Below are positions 27,772 through 37,169 of a stretch of DNA of 40,544 nucleotides, piece by piece. The translations under genes were made by a program, and so were the position numbers. Below the pieces are notes generated by a model. That model worked only from the letters and a program-made list of their open reading frames with translations, was not told where the DNA came from and did not search any database. Source of the stretch: Burkholderiales bacterium (GTDB taxonomy: Bacteria > Pseudomonadota > Gammaproteobacteria > Burkholderiales > Burkholderiaceae_D); contig CANGAW010000026.1 of assembly GCA_947451925.1 (NCBI GenBank), positions 1-40,544 of the forward strand. Direction: 5' to 3'. Within the stretch, counting starts at the first letter, position 1; each line of letters begins with the position of its first letter.

Positions 27772-30126
27772 ATGAATGCCAACAACCCTAACGGGGAAGC
27801 AACAAACGCCCGACCTGCACGCAAGTTACCTGCGCCGATAAAAATCGCGCTCAGTATCTTTGGTGTGCTGACTGGTTTGGCGGTGATCGGCTTTCTTTTG
27901 ATCAGCTTCATGCTGATGATGGCGTATCCGAATTTGCCGGATATTGATGCGCTGGCCACTTATCAGCCCAAAATGCCGCTGCGGGTTTTTTCTGCGGACA
28001 ATGTATTGATCGGCGAGTTCGGCGAAGAACGTCGCAGCCTGGTGCATTACAAAGATATTCCCAAAGTCATGAAGCAGGCCGTGCTGGCGATCGAAGATGA
28101 TCGTTTCTACGAGCATGGCGGGGTTGATTTCTGGGGCATCTTGCGTGCAGCGGTGCATAACGCCTTGGGCGGCAGCCGGCAGGGGGCTTCAACCATTACC
28201 CAGCAAGTCGCGCGCAATTTTTTCCTCTCCAGCGAGCAGACCATCAAGCGCAAGCTGTATGAAGTTCTGCTGGCCTGGAAAATCGAAAAAACACTGACCA
28301 AAGACCAGATTCTTGAGCTTTACATGAACCAGATCTATCTGGGTCAGCGCTCCTATGGTTTTGCTTCGGCCGCGCAGATTTATTTTGGCAAAAAGCTCAA
28401 TGAAATTACGGTAGCCGAAGCGGCCATGCTGGCCGGTTTACCGAAAGCACCGTCGGCCAATAATCCAGTGGTCAATCCCAAGCGGGCCAAGGCACGTCAG
28501 CAATATATTTTGCAGCGCATGCATGACTTAGGCTACATCACCAACGCGCAATATGACACGGCGCGTGCAGAGCAACTCAAAATCAAAATGGACAGCAATG
28601 AATTTGGCGTCCATGCCGAGTATGTGTCGGAGATGGCGCGGCAAATGGTGTACGAACAATTCAAGGAAGACACCTACACCCGTGGCCTGAATGTATTCAC
28701 CACCATTACCAAGGCCGATCAGGACGCCGCCTATCTTGCGCTGCGTCGCGGTGTGCTGGATTACGAGCGGCGCCAGCCTTATCGTGGTCCGGAAGGATTT
28801 ATGGAGATCCCAGCCGATAAAAGCGAAGCCGAAGCGGCGATCGAAGCCGAGCTTGCCGAACATCCGGACAGCGACGGTCTGGTCGCCGCCGTCGTCCTGG
28901 CCGCTACGCCGAAAAGCGTGCGCGTCTTGCTCGCCTCTGGTGAAGAAGTCACCATCAAGGAAGCCGGTGTGGCGCAAGCCAGCAGTGCCCTGAATGAAAA
29001 GGTCGCGGCCAACCGGCGCATCAAGCGCGGCGCCATCATTCGTCTGATTCAAGACCCGCAAGGCTGGTCCATCATTCAGTTGCCGGAAGTTGAATCGGCC
29101 TTTGTCTCGGCCAGTACCGAAGACGGCTCCATTCGCGCACTGGTTGGTGGCTTTGATTTCAATCGCAATAAATTCAACCATGTGACGCAGGCATGGCGTC
29201 AGCCCGGCTCTTCCTTCAAGCCCTTCATTTATTCTGCGTCACTGGAAAAGGGTCTGTCGCCCGGCACCGTCATTAATGATGCGCCGATTACCTTCACCAC
29301 AACGCAGACCGGTAGTCAGGCTTGGGAGCCAAAGAACTACGACAATAAATACGAAGGCCCGATGACGATGCGCAAGGGTCTGTCGAAATCAAAAAACATG
29401 ATTTCGATTCGTATCCTTGACCGCATCGGTCCGCAGTATGCACAAGAGTATGTGACGCGCTTTGGTTTTGATGCGGAAAAAAATCCGCCTTATCTGACCA
29501 TGGCTCTGGGTGCCGGTGCTGTCACCCCCTTGCAGATGGCCGGCGCGTATGCGGTGTTTGCCAATGGCGGCTACAAAATCAACCCTTACCTGATTTCTAA
29601 GATTTCGGACAACAACGGCAAAACCCTGTTTCAGGTCACGCCGGAAAAAGCCGGTGATGAAAGTTTGCGGGTGATTGATGAGCGCAATGCCTTCATGATC
29701 GACAGCATGCTTAAAGATGTGGTCAAGCATGGCACGGCCATGCGCGCCCTGTCATTGAAGCGGACCGATCTTGCCGGCAAGACGGGCACCACCAATGATT
29801 CGATTGATGCCTGGTTCGCCGGCTACCATCCTAAGCTGGTGGGCATCGCCTGGATAGGATTTGATAAACCGAAAAACCTCGGTAATCGCGAAACCGGCGG
29901 TGGTCTGGCTTTGCCGATCTGGATCGGCTACATGCAAAAAGCATTGCTGAACATGCCCACCGAAGAGCGTGAAATCCCTTATGGCATCATCACCACCGGC
30001 GCCGACTATGTGTATAGCGAATATGCCGAAGGTTCTGGCGTGGGCTCGATTGGCGTGACGCCCGCCGAAGAATCCAAGCCCAACGGTGAGAAGCCCGAGA
30101 GTGCGGTCAAGAGTGAGTTGTTCTGA
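27772..30126 (+). CDS. ponA: Penicillin-binding protein 1A (bifunctional glycosyltransferase/transpeptidase)
   Basis: PBP1A polymerises and cross-links peptidoglycan. From ATG 27772 it has 784 residues: a short cytoplasmic part, one membrane span (about 26-50), the GT51 domain with catalytic E108 in AIEDDRFYEHGGVD and GASTITQQVARNFFL, an intervening OB-like region (about 320-430), and the transpeptidase domain. Transpeptidase motifs are SSFK (S480-K483), SKN (540-542) and KTG (670-672). The reading frame extends to ATG 27730, but that codon overlaps a TATAAT box, so the later start is chosen. It is divergent from pilM, as is usual in these genomes. Confidence 0.96.
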   Translation: MNANNPNGEATNARPARKLPAPIKIALSIFGVLTGLAVIGFLLISFMLMMAYPNLPDIDALATYQPKMPLRVFSADNVLIGEFGEERRSLVHYKDIPKVMKQAVLAIEDDRFYEHGGVDFWGILRAAVHNALGGSRQGASTITQQVARNFFLSSEQTIKRKLYEVLLAWKIEKTLTKDQILELYMNQIYLGQRSYGFASAAQIYFGKKLNEITVAEAAMLAGLPKAPSANNPVVNPKRAKARQQYILQRMHDLGYITNAQYDTARAEQLKIKMDSNEFGVHAEYVSEMARQMVYEQFKEDTYTRGLNVFTTITKADQDAAYLALRRGVLDYERRQPYRGPEGFMEIPADKSEAEAAIEAELAEHPDSDGLVAAVVLAATPKSVRVLLASGEEVTIKEAGVAQASSALNEKVAANRRIKRGAIIRLIQDPQGWSIIQLPEVESAFVSASTEDGSIRALVGGFDFNRNKFNHVTQAWRQPGSSFKPFIYSASLEKGLSPGTVINDAPITFTTTQTGSQAWEPKNYDNKYEGPMTMRKGLSKSKNMISIRILDRIGPQYAQEYVTRFGFDAEKNPPYLTMALGAGAVTPLQMAGAYAVFANGGYKINPYLISKISDNNGKTLFQVTPEKAGDESLRVIDERNAFMIDSMLKDVVKHGTAMRALSLKRTDLAGKTGTTNDSIDAWFAGYHPKLVGIAWIGFDKPKNLGNRETGGGLALPIWIGYMQKALLNMPTEEREIPYGIITTGADYVYSEYAEGSGVGSIGVTPAEESKPNGEKPESAVKSELF

Positions 30127-30135
30127 AGCCGGCGC

Positions 30136-30468
30136 TTATGCCTTGAGCTTCAACGGTGCACCGGCCTGCGCGCTGGCCAGTTCGGCCAGCGCGGCAAACA
30201 ATTCACTGCCGTCGCGGGTGTTGCGCCACTGCGCATCCTGCAGGCGGTAGTGAAAGCCGCCGGCACGGGCTGCCACCCAGATTTCCTGCATCGGTGCCTG
30301 TGTGTTGACGATGATCTTTGAGCCATTGTCGAAAAACTCGACTTGCAGCACATTGCCGCTGCGGCTGCATTCGACATCCACATCAGCCTCTTCGCCGGCC
30401 TGCTCCAGACCTGCTTCAATACGGTCCAGAACGGCTTCTGCCAGTGCCAGAAATTCAGATTCGCTCAT
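30136..30468 (-). CDS. cyaY: Iron-sulfur cluster assembly protein CyaY (frataxin)
   Basis: CyaY binds iron and regulates IscS-dependent cluster assembly. The 110-residue product begins MSESEFLALAEAVLDRIE with the acidic first helix, and has the frataxin sheet signature GNVLQVEFFDNGSKIIVNTQ and QEIWVAARAGGFHY. The frame is open 33 codons further upstream, but GGAG 6 nt before ATG 30468 and family length decide the start. It is convergent with ponA (9-nt gap) and divergent from lptM. Confidence 0.96.
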   Translation of the reverse strand: MSESEFLALAEAVLDRIEAGLEQAGEEADVDVECSRSGNVLQVEFFDNGSKIIVNTQAPMQEIWVAARAGGFHYRLQDAQWRNTRDGSELFAALAELASAQAGAPLKLKA

Positions 30469-30538
30469 GCTACACTCCAAGCAATTTTTCCCGCGTGCGC
30501 CTGTTGGCGGCACGTCGTCCACTTCATTGAAAACCGCT

Positions 30539-30727
30539 ATGTTTACCCTGCTTCGGACTTGCGTCATTCTAACGGCGTTTGCCTATCTCAGTTTGGCCAG
30601 CGGCTGCGGCCAGATGGGCCCGCTGTACATGCCCGGCAAACCGCAACCCATCGAGCCCAAATCCACTACCCGCGATGACGGTCAGTCCTCTGGTTCCACT
30701 GCCGCCCCAGTTTCAAATTCAAATTAA
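30539..30727 (+). CDS. lptM: LPS translocon maturation lipoprotein LptM (YifL family)
   Basis: This 62-residue lipoprotein has a hydrophobic signal peptide with lipobox LASGC (C23) and the hallmark CGQMGPLYMPGK directly after it, then a Pro/Ser/Thr-rich tail. In E. coli LptM (YifL) assists oxidative maturation of the LptD translocon. The location between cyaY and lysA is conserved in many Proteobacteria. The start ATG 30539 lacks a strong Shine-Dalgarno. lysA begins 14 nt after the stop. Confidence 0.9.
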   Translation: MFTLLRTCVILTAFAYLSLASGCGQMGPLYMPGKPQPIEPKSTTRDDGQSSGSTAAPVSNSN

Positions 30728-30741
30728 GATTCAAGCTGACT

Positions 30742-32028
30742 ATGTCGCATTTCGCTTACCGTAACCGCACGCTGCATATTGAAAATTTGCCACTGGCGCA
30801 AGTCGCCGCAGAATTCGGCACGCCGACCTATGTCTATTCCCGTGCCAGTCTGGAGGAAAATTTCGCCGCCTACGCCAATGCCTGCAAACAGCATGGTCGC
30901 AGCGATGCGCACGGTGCGCTGGTTTGTTACTCCGTCAAATCCAATTCCAATCTGGCCGTGCTGAATTTGCTGGGCAAGCTGGGCTCTGGTTTTGATATTG
31001 TCTCTGGCGGTGAATTACTGCGGGTGATTGCAGCCGGTGGCGATCCGCGAAAAGTGATTTTTTCAGGCGTGGGCAAATCGCGTGAGGAAATGCGGCTGGC
31101 GCTGTCGCATGACATTCTTTGTTTTAATGTGGAATCGATTCCCGAGCTGCACAGGCTCAATGCGATTGCTCTCGAGATGGGCAAGCGCGCACCTGTGTCG
31201 CTGCGCGTCAATCCCAATGTGGACGCCAAGACCCATCCGTATATTTCAACCGGCCTGAAAGACAATAAATTCGGCATTGCCTTTGAAGAGGCGATTGCCA
31301 CCTATAAAGTGGCAGCCAGCCTGCCGGGCCTGCAAGTCGTGGGCATTGATTGTCATATTGGCTCGCAACTGCTGGATGACGCGCCCTTGCTCGAAGCGTT
31401 GGATAAAGTGATTGAGCTTGTTGATACCCTCAATGACGCCGGCATCGTGCTGCATCACCTTGATATTGGTGGCGGCATCGGCATTACCTATGATGATGAA
31501 AAGCCGGTGGCCGTAGCTGATTATCTGGCCCGGCTGTTTGCGCGCATTGATGACTGGCGCGCCAAAAAATATGCTGGCAACAATATCACCGTGCTGTTCG
31601 AGCCCGGTCGCTCCATTGTTGGTAACGCCGGCGTGCTACTGACCGAAGTGCAGTATCTGAAACATGGCGAGACGAAAAATTTTGCCGTTGTCGATGCAGC
31701 GATGAATGACCTGATGCGTCCAGCCATGTATGAAGCCTGGCATGGTGTGCAGGCATTGCAGAAGCGTGAAGGCAGCAGTCAGGTTTACGATGTGGTGGGT
31801 CCAGTTTGCGAGTCTGGTGACTGGCTGGCGCGTGCACGTGCGCTGACGCTGGAACAGGGTGACTTGCTGGCGATCATGTCAGCTGGCGCCTACGGCATGA
31901 CTATGGCTTCAAATTACAACACCCGTGGCCGTGCTGCCGAAGTGCTGGTCGATGGTGAGCAAAGCATGCTGATCAGAAAACGCGAAATGCCTGCGGACTT
32001 GTTTGCGCTGGAATCGATTCCGAAGTAA
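30742..32028 (+). CDS. lysA: Diaminopimelate decarboxylase
   Basis: LysA decarboxylates meso-diaminopimelate to lysine, the last step of lysine synthesis, using PLP. The 428-residue product is a fold III enzyme with the PLP lysine in CYSVKSNSN (K66), HIGSQL, GGGIGITY, EPGRSIVGNAG and the dimer-interface catalytic segment VGPVCESGDW. It follows lptM by 14 nt and converges on msrQ with a 14-nt gap, with no terminator between them. Confidence 0.98.
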   Translation: MSHFAYRNRTLHIENLPLAQVAAEFGTPTYVYSRASLEENFAAYANACKQHGRSDAHGALVCYSVKSNSNLAVLNLLGKLGSGFDIVSGGELLRVIAAGGDPRKVIFSGVGKSREEMRLALSHDILCFNVESIPELHRLNAIALEMGKRAPVSLRVNPNVDAKTHPYISTGLKDNKFGIAFEEAIATYKVAASLPGLQVVGIDCHIGSQLLDDAPLLEALDKVIELVDTLNDAGIVLHHLDIGGGIGITYDDEKPVAVADYLARLFARIDDWRAKKYAGNNITVLFEPGRSIVGNAGVLLTEVQYLKHGETKNFAVVDAAMNDLMRPAMYEAWHGVQALQKREGSSQVYDVVGPVCESGDWLARARALTLEQGDLLAIMSAGAYGMTMASNYNTRGRAAEVLVDGEQSMLIRKREMPADLFALESIPK

Positions 32029-32042
32029 AAATTCAGTGCATT

Positions 32043-32660
32043 TCAACGCGCATAAGATGCGCGTCTGTGCCACCAGAAGACTAGTCTGCACAAAAGTAAC
32101 AGCGTGAGAATGCTGCCCACCACGATAGGCTGGGCAAAGTTCTGTTTGCCCGCCCGCATCCACCAGAAATGCAGCATCGCCAGCACGGCAATCAGATAGA
32201 TCAGCCGGTGCAGCATGTGCCAGCGCCGTCCCAGCCTTCGCACCATCGCATTGGTGCTGGTTGCGGCCAGTGGAATCAACAACACAAAAGCACTGAAGCC
32301 AACGGTAATGAAAGGGCGCTTCAACACATCTTTCCACATCGCCTCGAGATCAAAGAAATGATCAAACCAGATGAAGGTGGTGAAGTGCAGGCAGGCATAA
32401 AAAAAGGTGAACAGGCCCAGCATGCGACGCAATTTCAGCAGCCAGTTCCAGCCTGTCAGCTGGCGCAAAGGCGTAATGCACAGCGTGAGACAAAGAAAAT
32501 ACAGCGTCCAGTCACCGCTGCTGCGGGTAATGAATTCAATCGGGTTGGCTGAGAGCTTGTCCTGAAAACCCAGCAGCACCAGTCGCGCCAGCGGCAACAA
32601 CGCCAGCACAAATAGCGTCGCTTTGATGAGCCGGGTTTGCTGCTGATTCGGCGTGATCAT
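32043..32660 (-). CDS. msrQ: Haem-binding membrane subunit MsrQ
   Basis: MsrQ is the inner-membrane b-type haem protein that supplies electrons to MsrP. The 205-residue product has about six membrane spans and belongs to the ferric-reductase-like transmembrane family. Candidate haem ligands are the histidines in FFYACLHFTTF and RRWHMLHRLIYL. It lies 6 nt downstream of msrP, forming a two-gene operon. Confidence 0.95.
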   Translation of the reverse strand: MITPNQQQTRLIKATLFVLALLPLARLVLLGFQDKLSANPIEFITRSSGDWTLYFLCLTLCITPLRQLTGWNWLLKLRRMLGLFTFFYACLHFTTFIWFDHFFDLEAMWKDVLKRPFITVGFSAFVLLIPLAATSTNAMVRRLGRRWHMLHRLIYLIAVLAMLHFWWMRAGKQNFAQPIVVGSILTLLLLCRLVFWWHRRASYAR

Positions 32661-32666
32661 CGCGGG

Positions 32667-33632
32667 TTAAAAGAATTTTTTCAAATCCATGCCCGTATAC
32701 AAAGCGGCGACTTCCGGATAACCGTTGAACATCAGCGTCTTGCGTTTTTTGGCAAAAAAACCGTCTTCGCCTATGCGCCGCTCGGCCGCTTGCGACCAGC
32801 GCGGATGATCGACTTCGGGGTTGACGTTGGAATAAAAACCGTACTCCGATGGCGCAGATTTGTTCCAGGCCGTGTGCGGTTGTGTTTCGGTGAAGCGGAT
32901 GCGCACGATAGATTTGGCCGATTTGAAACCGTATTTCCAGGGCAGGACCACACGTACCGGCGCGCCGTTCTGGTTTAGCAGGGTCTGTCCATACATGCCC
33001 ACACACAGCAGCGCCAGGGGATGATTGGCTTCGTCGATGCGCAAGCCTTCCACATAAGGCCAGTCCAGCACCCGGCTGCCAACACCGGGCATCTGCTTCG
33101 GGTCAGCCAGCGAGGTGAACTCAACAAATTTGGCATTCCCGGTCGGCTCGACTTTGCGTATCAGTTCAGCGAGCGAATAACCGACCCACGGAATCGCCAT
33201 CGACCAGCCTTCTACACAACGCAGCCGGTATAAACGCTCTTCCAGAGGTGCGACTTTGAGCAGGCTGTCGATATCCAAGGTCATTGGTTTTTTGACCTCG
33301 CCATCAATACGCACGGTCCACGGCTGCGTTTTCATAGAGCCGGCGTACAACATCGGGTCACCCTTGTCGGTGCCGAATTCATAAAAATTGTTGTAGCTGG
33401 TGGCGTCCGCAAATGCGGTCGGTTTGTCTTTGGCGAAGTAAGCCGGATTGGCGCGTGCGGCGAGCTTGCTGCGCGGCGCCGTATTCTGTGCCAACGCGCT
33501 GTCGAGCATAGCGCTGGCAGCGATGGAACCAACGGCAAGTTGCTGCATGAATTCCCGGCGCGATTCAAAGAGTGAGCGCGGCGTGATCTCGGAAGGCAGT
33601 GGTTCAGTAAAACGGGCACGCTTGATTAGCAT
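32667..33632 (-). CDS. msrP: Protein-methionine-sulfoxide reductase catalytic subunit MsrP
   Basis: MsrP (YedY) is a periplasmic molybdenum-cofactor enzyme that reduces methionine sulfoxides in envelope proteins. The 321-residue product has a twin-arginine signal with SRREFM at 24-29 and a likely cleavage after ALA (48). The molybdenum ligand is C139 in [17 protein letters not shown], and the molybdopterin region is near [18 protein letters not shown] precedes ATG 33632. It is followed by msrQ. In E. coli this pair is induced by hypochlorite; no such regulator is adjacent here. Confidence 0.97.
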   Translation of the reverse strand: MLIKRARFTEPLPSEITPRSLFESRREFMQQLAVGSIAASAMLDSALAQNTAPRSKLAARANPAYFAKDKPTAFADATSYNNFYEFGTDKGDPMLYAGSMKTQPWTVRIDGEVKKPMTLDIDSLLKVAPLEERLYRLRCVEGWSMAIPWVGYSLAELIRKVEPTGNAKFVEFTSLADPKQMPGVGSRVLDWPYVEGLRIDEANHPLALLCVGMYGQTLLNQNGAPVRVVLPWKYGFKSAKSIVRIRFTETQPHTAWNKSAPSEYGFYSNVNPEVDHPRWSQAAERRIGEDGFFAKKRKTLMFNGYPEVAALYTGMDLKKFF

Positions 33633-33667
33633 GATGCACTCCAGTTAAAAACGACCAACCCAGAAAT

Positions 33668-33694
33668 AAAAAAGGCCACCCGAAGCGGGTGGCC
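33668..33694 (-). terminator. Intrinsic terminator after ccsB
   Basis: Read on the minus strand, GGCCACCCG and CGGGTGGCC form a perfect 9-bp stem with a 3-nt loop (33674-33694), followed by six Ts (33673-33668). It lies 9 nt after the ccsB stop and separates the cytochrome maturation genes from msrPQ. Confidence 0.88.
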
Positions 33695-33703
33695 CGTGCA
33701 TGC

Positions 33704-34855
33704 TTATAACTCGCCGTAAGAATGTAAGCCGGAGAGGAACATGTTCACGCCGAGGAAGGCAAAGCTGGTGACGAGCAAACCGCCAACAGCCCACCATGCA
33801 GCAACCTGACCGCGTAGTCCCTTCATCAGGCGCATGTGCAGCCAGGCCGCATAGTTAAGCCAGACAATCAGCGCCCAGGTTTCTTTCGGATCCCAGGACC
33901 AGTAGCCGCCCCAGGCATCTGCCGCCCACAAGGCGCCCAGAATGGTGGCAATGGTGAAGAAGGCAAAGCCGACTGCAATGGCCTTGTACATGATGTCGTC
34001 GAGGACTTCCAGTTCCGGCAGGCGGTCGGCCAGAATCCCTTTGGCCTTTAACAGATAGGCGACGCCAACCATGGCTGCCAGTGCAAAAGTGCCATAGCCG
34101 ATGAAGTTGGCGGGCACGTGAATTTTCATCCACCAGCTTTGCAAAGCCGGCACCAGCGGCTGAATGTCGCTGGCGCCGCGGCTCAACATGTACCACAACA
34201 AAAAGCCGACTGCCGCCGAGATCACCAGCAAAACGAAAGCGCCAACCTGACGGGTGGCATATTTGGCTTCGTAAAAGACATAGAACAAGGCGGTGATCAT
34301 GCAAAACAGGATGAAGACTTCATACAGATTCGACACCGGTATATGACCGATATCAGCGCCGAGCAAATAAGATTCGTACCAGCGCACCATCATGCCGGTG
34401 AAGCCCATCAGGATCGCGGCCCAGCACAGCTTGCTGCCAACGGAAGAGCCGAAATCAGAGCGCGCCAGCAGGCCGCCCCAATAAAATAAAGTGGACAGAA
34501 AAAAGAAGGTGCTCATCCACAAAATGGCGGACTGGCTGGAGAGTAAATATTTGAGAAAAAATTTCGTGTTGGCCATCTCGAGATTGCCGCCGTACATGGC
34601 AATGGCACCAAGCGACAACACGGCAATCAGCAGCATCAATACCCGCGCCGGCTTCCATGACCAGCCCAGCCAGGCAAAGGTTGGCACGGCAGCCAGCAGG
34701 ATGCCTTTTTCATACACATCCATGAACGCGCCGTAACGGTTTAATGCGAACACGGCACCGCCCAGCAATAAGGCGCCGAACAGCCAGTCAGCAATGCTCA
34801 GACGTTTGAGCAGACTGGGGTTTTCAATGTAGGGATTGTTTTGAGCGAGTTCCAA
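33704..34855 (-). CDS. ccsB: Cytochrome c biogenesis protein CcsB (CcsA/ResC-type)
   Basis: This is the haem-handling membrane component of system II cytochrome c maturation. The protein has about eight spans and the tryptophan-rich haem motif WGGYWSWDPKETWALIVW, with histidines in external loops such as SGLHSYG at the C terminus. From TTG 34855 (GGAG 7 nt upstream) it has 383 residues. A GTG at 34876 would add 7 residues and lacks a good ribosome-binding site, but cannot be excluded. It is downstream of resB and ends at an intrinsic terminator. Confidence 0.94.
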   Translation of the reverse strand: MELAQNNPYIENPSLLKRLSIADWLFGALLLGGAVFALNRYGAFMDVYEKGILLAAVPTFAWLGWSWKPARVLMLLIAVLSLGAIAMYGGNLEMANTKFFLKYLLSSQSAILWMSTFFFLSTLFYWGGLLARSDFGSSVGSKLCWAAILMGFTGMMVRWYESYLLGADIGHIPVSNLYEVFILFCMITALFYVFYEAKYATRQVGAFVLLVISAAVGFLLWYMLSRGASDIQPLVPALQSWWMKIHVPANFIGYGTFALAAMVGVAYLLKAKGILADRLPELEVLDDIMYKAIAVGFAFFTIATILGALWAADAWGGYWSWDPKETWALIVWLNYAAWLHMRLMKGLRGQVAAWWAVGGLLVTSFAFLGVNMFLSGLHSYGEL

Positions 34856-34972
34856 TGTGTTTCTCCATGACGCCACGAACAGGCGCGCCTAAGTATAGTG
34901 CAGCGTTTTGTTTGCTGCAGAAGCAGCCAAAGCAAGCAATGCAGGCCTCGGTTAGCCTGCATGTCGCTGTTG

Positions 34973-37078
34973 TTACGACTGAGCCAGCCGGGTTTTGAGG
35001 CGGTCGAATTCTTTATCGAAATCGAGGGTTTTGCGTTGCGTACTCATTGCCATCAGCGCATGCGAGCCGCTATCAGCATGCGGCCGTATCCAGATCCACA
35101 AGCGGCGTTCACGCACATACAACATGGCAAAAATCCCGATGACCAGTAGCAGCGCGCCAAGATAAACCACGTTTTTGCCTGGCGAGCGTGTGACCTGAAA
35201 CACCGAGGCTTTGACTTCTTCAAAGCCTTTCAGTTGCAGATACACCGGCGCATTATAGAAAAATGCGTCTGCCAATGCGTTGATGCCTAACTGCAAAAAG
35301 CGGCCATGTTTTTCGTCAGCGGGCACAGGCGGCAAGCCGTCCTGTACGCGGGCGACTTGCCATAATTCCCACAAGCTGCCATTCAAAATTTTCATGAATA
35401 CATCGGCAGCTTTTTCTTGCTCTGCCACTGGCAGTTTGCCAATAAAACGGGCAATGGCGATATAGCCTGAGGCCTTATCGTCGCCGGCAAACATGTTCAG
35501 GCCGCGTAGTGCAGAGGCCTGCAATTGCGAACGCAATGGGTCGCTTGCAGAAGATTGAAGGGGCAGGTTGGCTGCATAGCGTTGCGCGGCCTTTTCCCGC
35601 AGCGCCGGATTTTGCAGCGCAGCCCGCAGGCGCATCCATTCGGTGACGGAGTCATTGTCGTCAGCAGGTATGCGCAGATAGCGGAAGTTCTCTGCCGGCG
35701 AGTCGCGCATGCCGGCCAAGAAAGCGTCGCCGCCTTCGACTTTGACCGACAGCATGTAGTTGTTAAATTCACGTGCCTGACCGTTCTTGTCGCGCAGTTT
35801 GTATTGCACGCTCGGGCCGATATTTTTCAATTCCTTGGTTTTTTTGGTATTGGCAGCAGAGCCCAATTGCTTATCCAGTGACGCCGAAAAATTTTCCGTG
35901 AAGCGTTTGTCCGGATTCACCGCGCGCACGTCTTGCCCGTTGTTGGCGCTCAGGTTCTCTACATTGAAAGGCCGAAAGCCCGACCATTCAATGGTGTATT
36001 CACTGCCGCTGCTGCCGGACAAGGGCGTCGATTTGCCGACCGCACCAGCGAGCGCGAAGCTGGAATGGGCTGCGCCCTTCATTGCATAGCCGTTTAACTG
36101 CAGGCGACTGCCGCCATCTTCAAAGCTAGACTGGTAAACCGACAAGCCTTTGTAATTAAGCGGTTCATTGACCTTGATGGTAGCGGGGAAGCTTTTGCCG
36201 CTTTCATGGTCGGTAACGATGACCTGACTGGCAAACAGTTTGGGCATGCCGGTCGAATAAAAATCGACCACAAATTTTTTCAGTTCAATGGTGAAAGGCA
36301 GATCCTGAATCAACACGCCTTCACCGGCGGGGATGATCGCCGTATTGCTGCTGGACCCTTCAGGGATCAGGGTATTGCCGCGAAATGTAGGATTGCCCAG
36401 ACCCAGCCGGTGTTTGGCGGGAATCTCGGCAATGATGCCGTTGCCAACGAAGGGCACTTTATTGAACAGCCACTGCTGAGCTTTAATCGGCAGATTGGAG
36501 TCGAGCAGTCCGCCAATACAGATAATGACAATGGCGCTGTGGGCAAAAATATAACCCAGCTTGTTGGCCGCACCTTGCTTGGCCGTGACGAGCGTGGCCT
36601 GTTCTTTTTGCACCAGCTTGACCTGATAGCCATCGGCCACAGCACGTCGCGCCAGCTCGGTTGCCAGTGCCGCGCCGGGTAATGGCGAGTGCCATTCTGC
36701 ATGATGGTGAAAATTGCGCAGCGATTGTTCGCGCACATTTTCGCGCCAGCTCTTCATGTCGGCAATCATGCGCGGTGCATTGCGGGCAATGCACAGAGAA
36801 GTCGAAGTCACCAGAAAGGCCATGATCAGCAGAAACCACCATGCTGAATAAACCGAGTACAGCGACACATGCGCAAAAACCTCGAACCAGAATGGGCCGA
36901 ACTGGTTCACGTAGTTCGGCATCGGTTCATTTTGCGTAACGACAGTACCTATCACGGAGGCGATAGCGATCACGCTCAGCAAGCTGATGGCAAAGCGCAT
37001 CGATGACAGCAACTCGATCATGTCGGCCAGCCAGCGGCTACGGGTTTGCACAACGATGCCTTCAGTACGGGTATTCAT
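34973..37078 (-). CDS. resB: Cytochrome c biogenesis protein ResB (Ccs1)
   Basis: ResB works with CcsB to export haem and keep apocytochrome thiols reduced in system II maturation. The protein from ATG 37078 has 701 residues: three N-terminal spans (near MRFAISLLSVIAIASVIGTVV, VYSAWWFLLIMAFLVTSTSLCIA and YIFAHSAIVIICIGGLLDS), a large periplasmic domain (about 200-620), and a last span (KNVVYLGALLLVIGIFAMLYV). A TTG at 37093 would add 5 residues. It lies between cytochrome c4 and ccsB. Confidence 0.94.
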   Translation of the reverse strand: MNTRTEGIVVQTRSRWLADMIELLSSMRFAISLLSVIAIASVIGTVVTQNEPMPNYVNQFGPFWFEVFAHVSLYSVYSAWWFLLIMAFLVTSTSLCIARNAPRMIADMKSWRENVREQSLRNFHHHAEWHSPLPGAALATELARRAVADGYQVKLVQKEQATLVTAKQGAANKLGYIFAHSAIVIICIGGLLDSNLPIKAQQWLFNKVPFVGNGIIAEIPAKHRLGLGNPTFRGNTLIPEGSSSNTAIIPAGEGVLIQDLPFTIELKKFVVDFYSTGMPKLFASQVIVTDHESGKSFPATIKVNEPLNYKGLSVYQSSFEDGGSRLQLNGYAMKGAAHSSFALAGAVGKSTPLSGSSGSEYTIEWSGFRPFNVENLSANNGQDVRAVNPDKRFTENFSASLDKQLGSAANTKKTKELKNIGPSVQYKLRDKNGQAREFNNYMLSVKVEGGDAFLAGMRDSPAENFRYLRIPADDNDSVTEWMRLRAALQNPALREKAAQRYAANLPLQSSASDPLRSQLQASALRGLNMFAGDDKASGYIAIARFIGKLPVAEQEKAADVFMKILNGSLWELWQVARVQDGLPPVPADEKHGRFLQLGINALADAFFYNAPVYLQLKGFEEVKASVFQVTRSPGKNVVYLGALLLVIGIFAMLYVRERRLWIWIRPHADSGSHALMAMSTQRKTLDFDKEFDRLKTRLAQS

Positions 37079-37116
37079 AGCTTGAGATTTCAATAAGACT
37101 TGTTGGCGCCGAAAGC

Positions 37117-37142
37117 AAAAGGGGCGGCCTTGCGGCCACCCC
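37117..37142 (-). terminator. Intrinsic terminator after cytochrome c4
   Basis: On the minus strand GGGGTGGCC and GGCCGCCCC (37142-37121) form a 9-bp stem with one G-U pair and a GCAA tetraloop, followed by TTTT (37120-37117). It lies between the cytochrome c4 stop and resB, so resB-ccsB may need its own promoter or read-through. Confidence 0.75.
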
Positions 37143-37169
37143 CTGATACGGCTTGTGTCAGCCCTGCTG

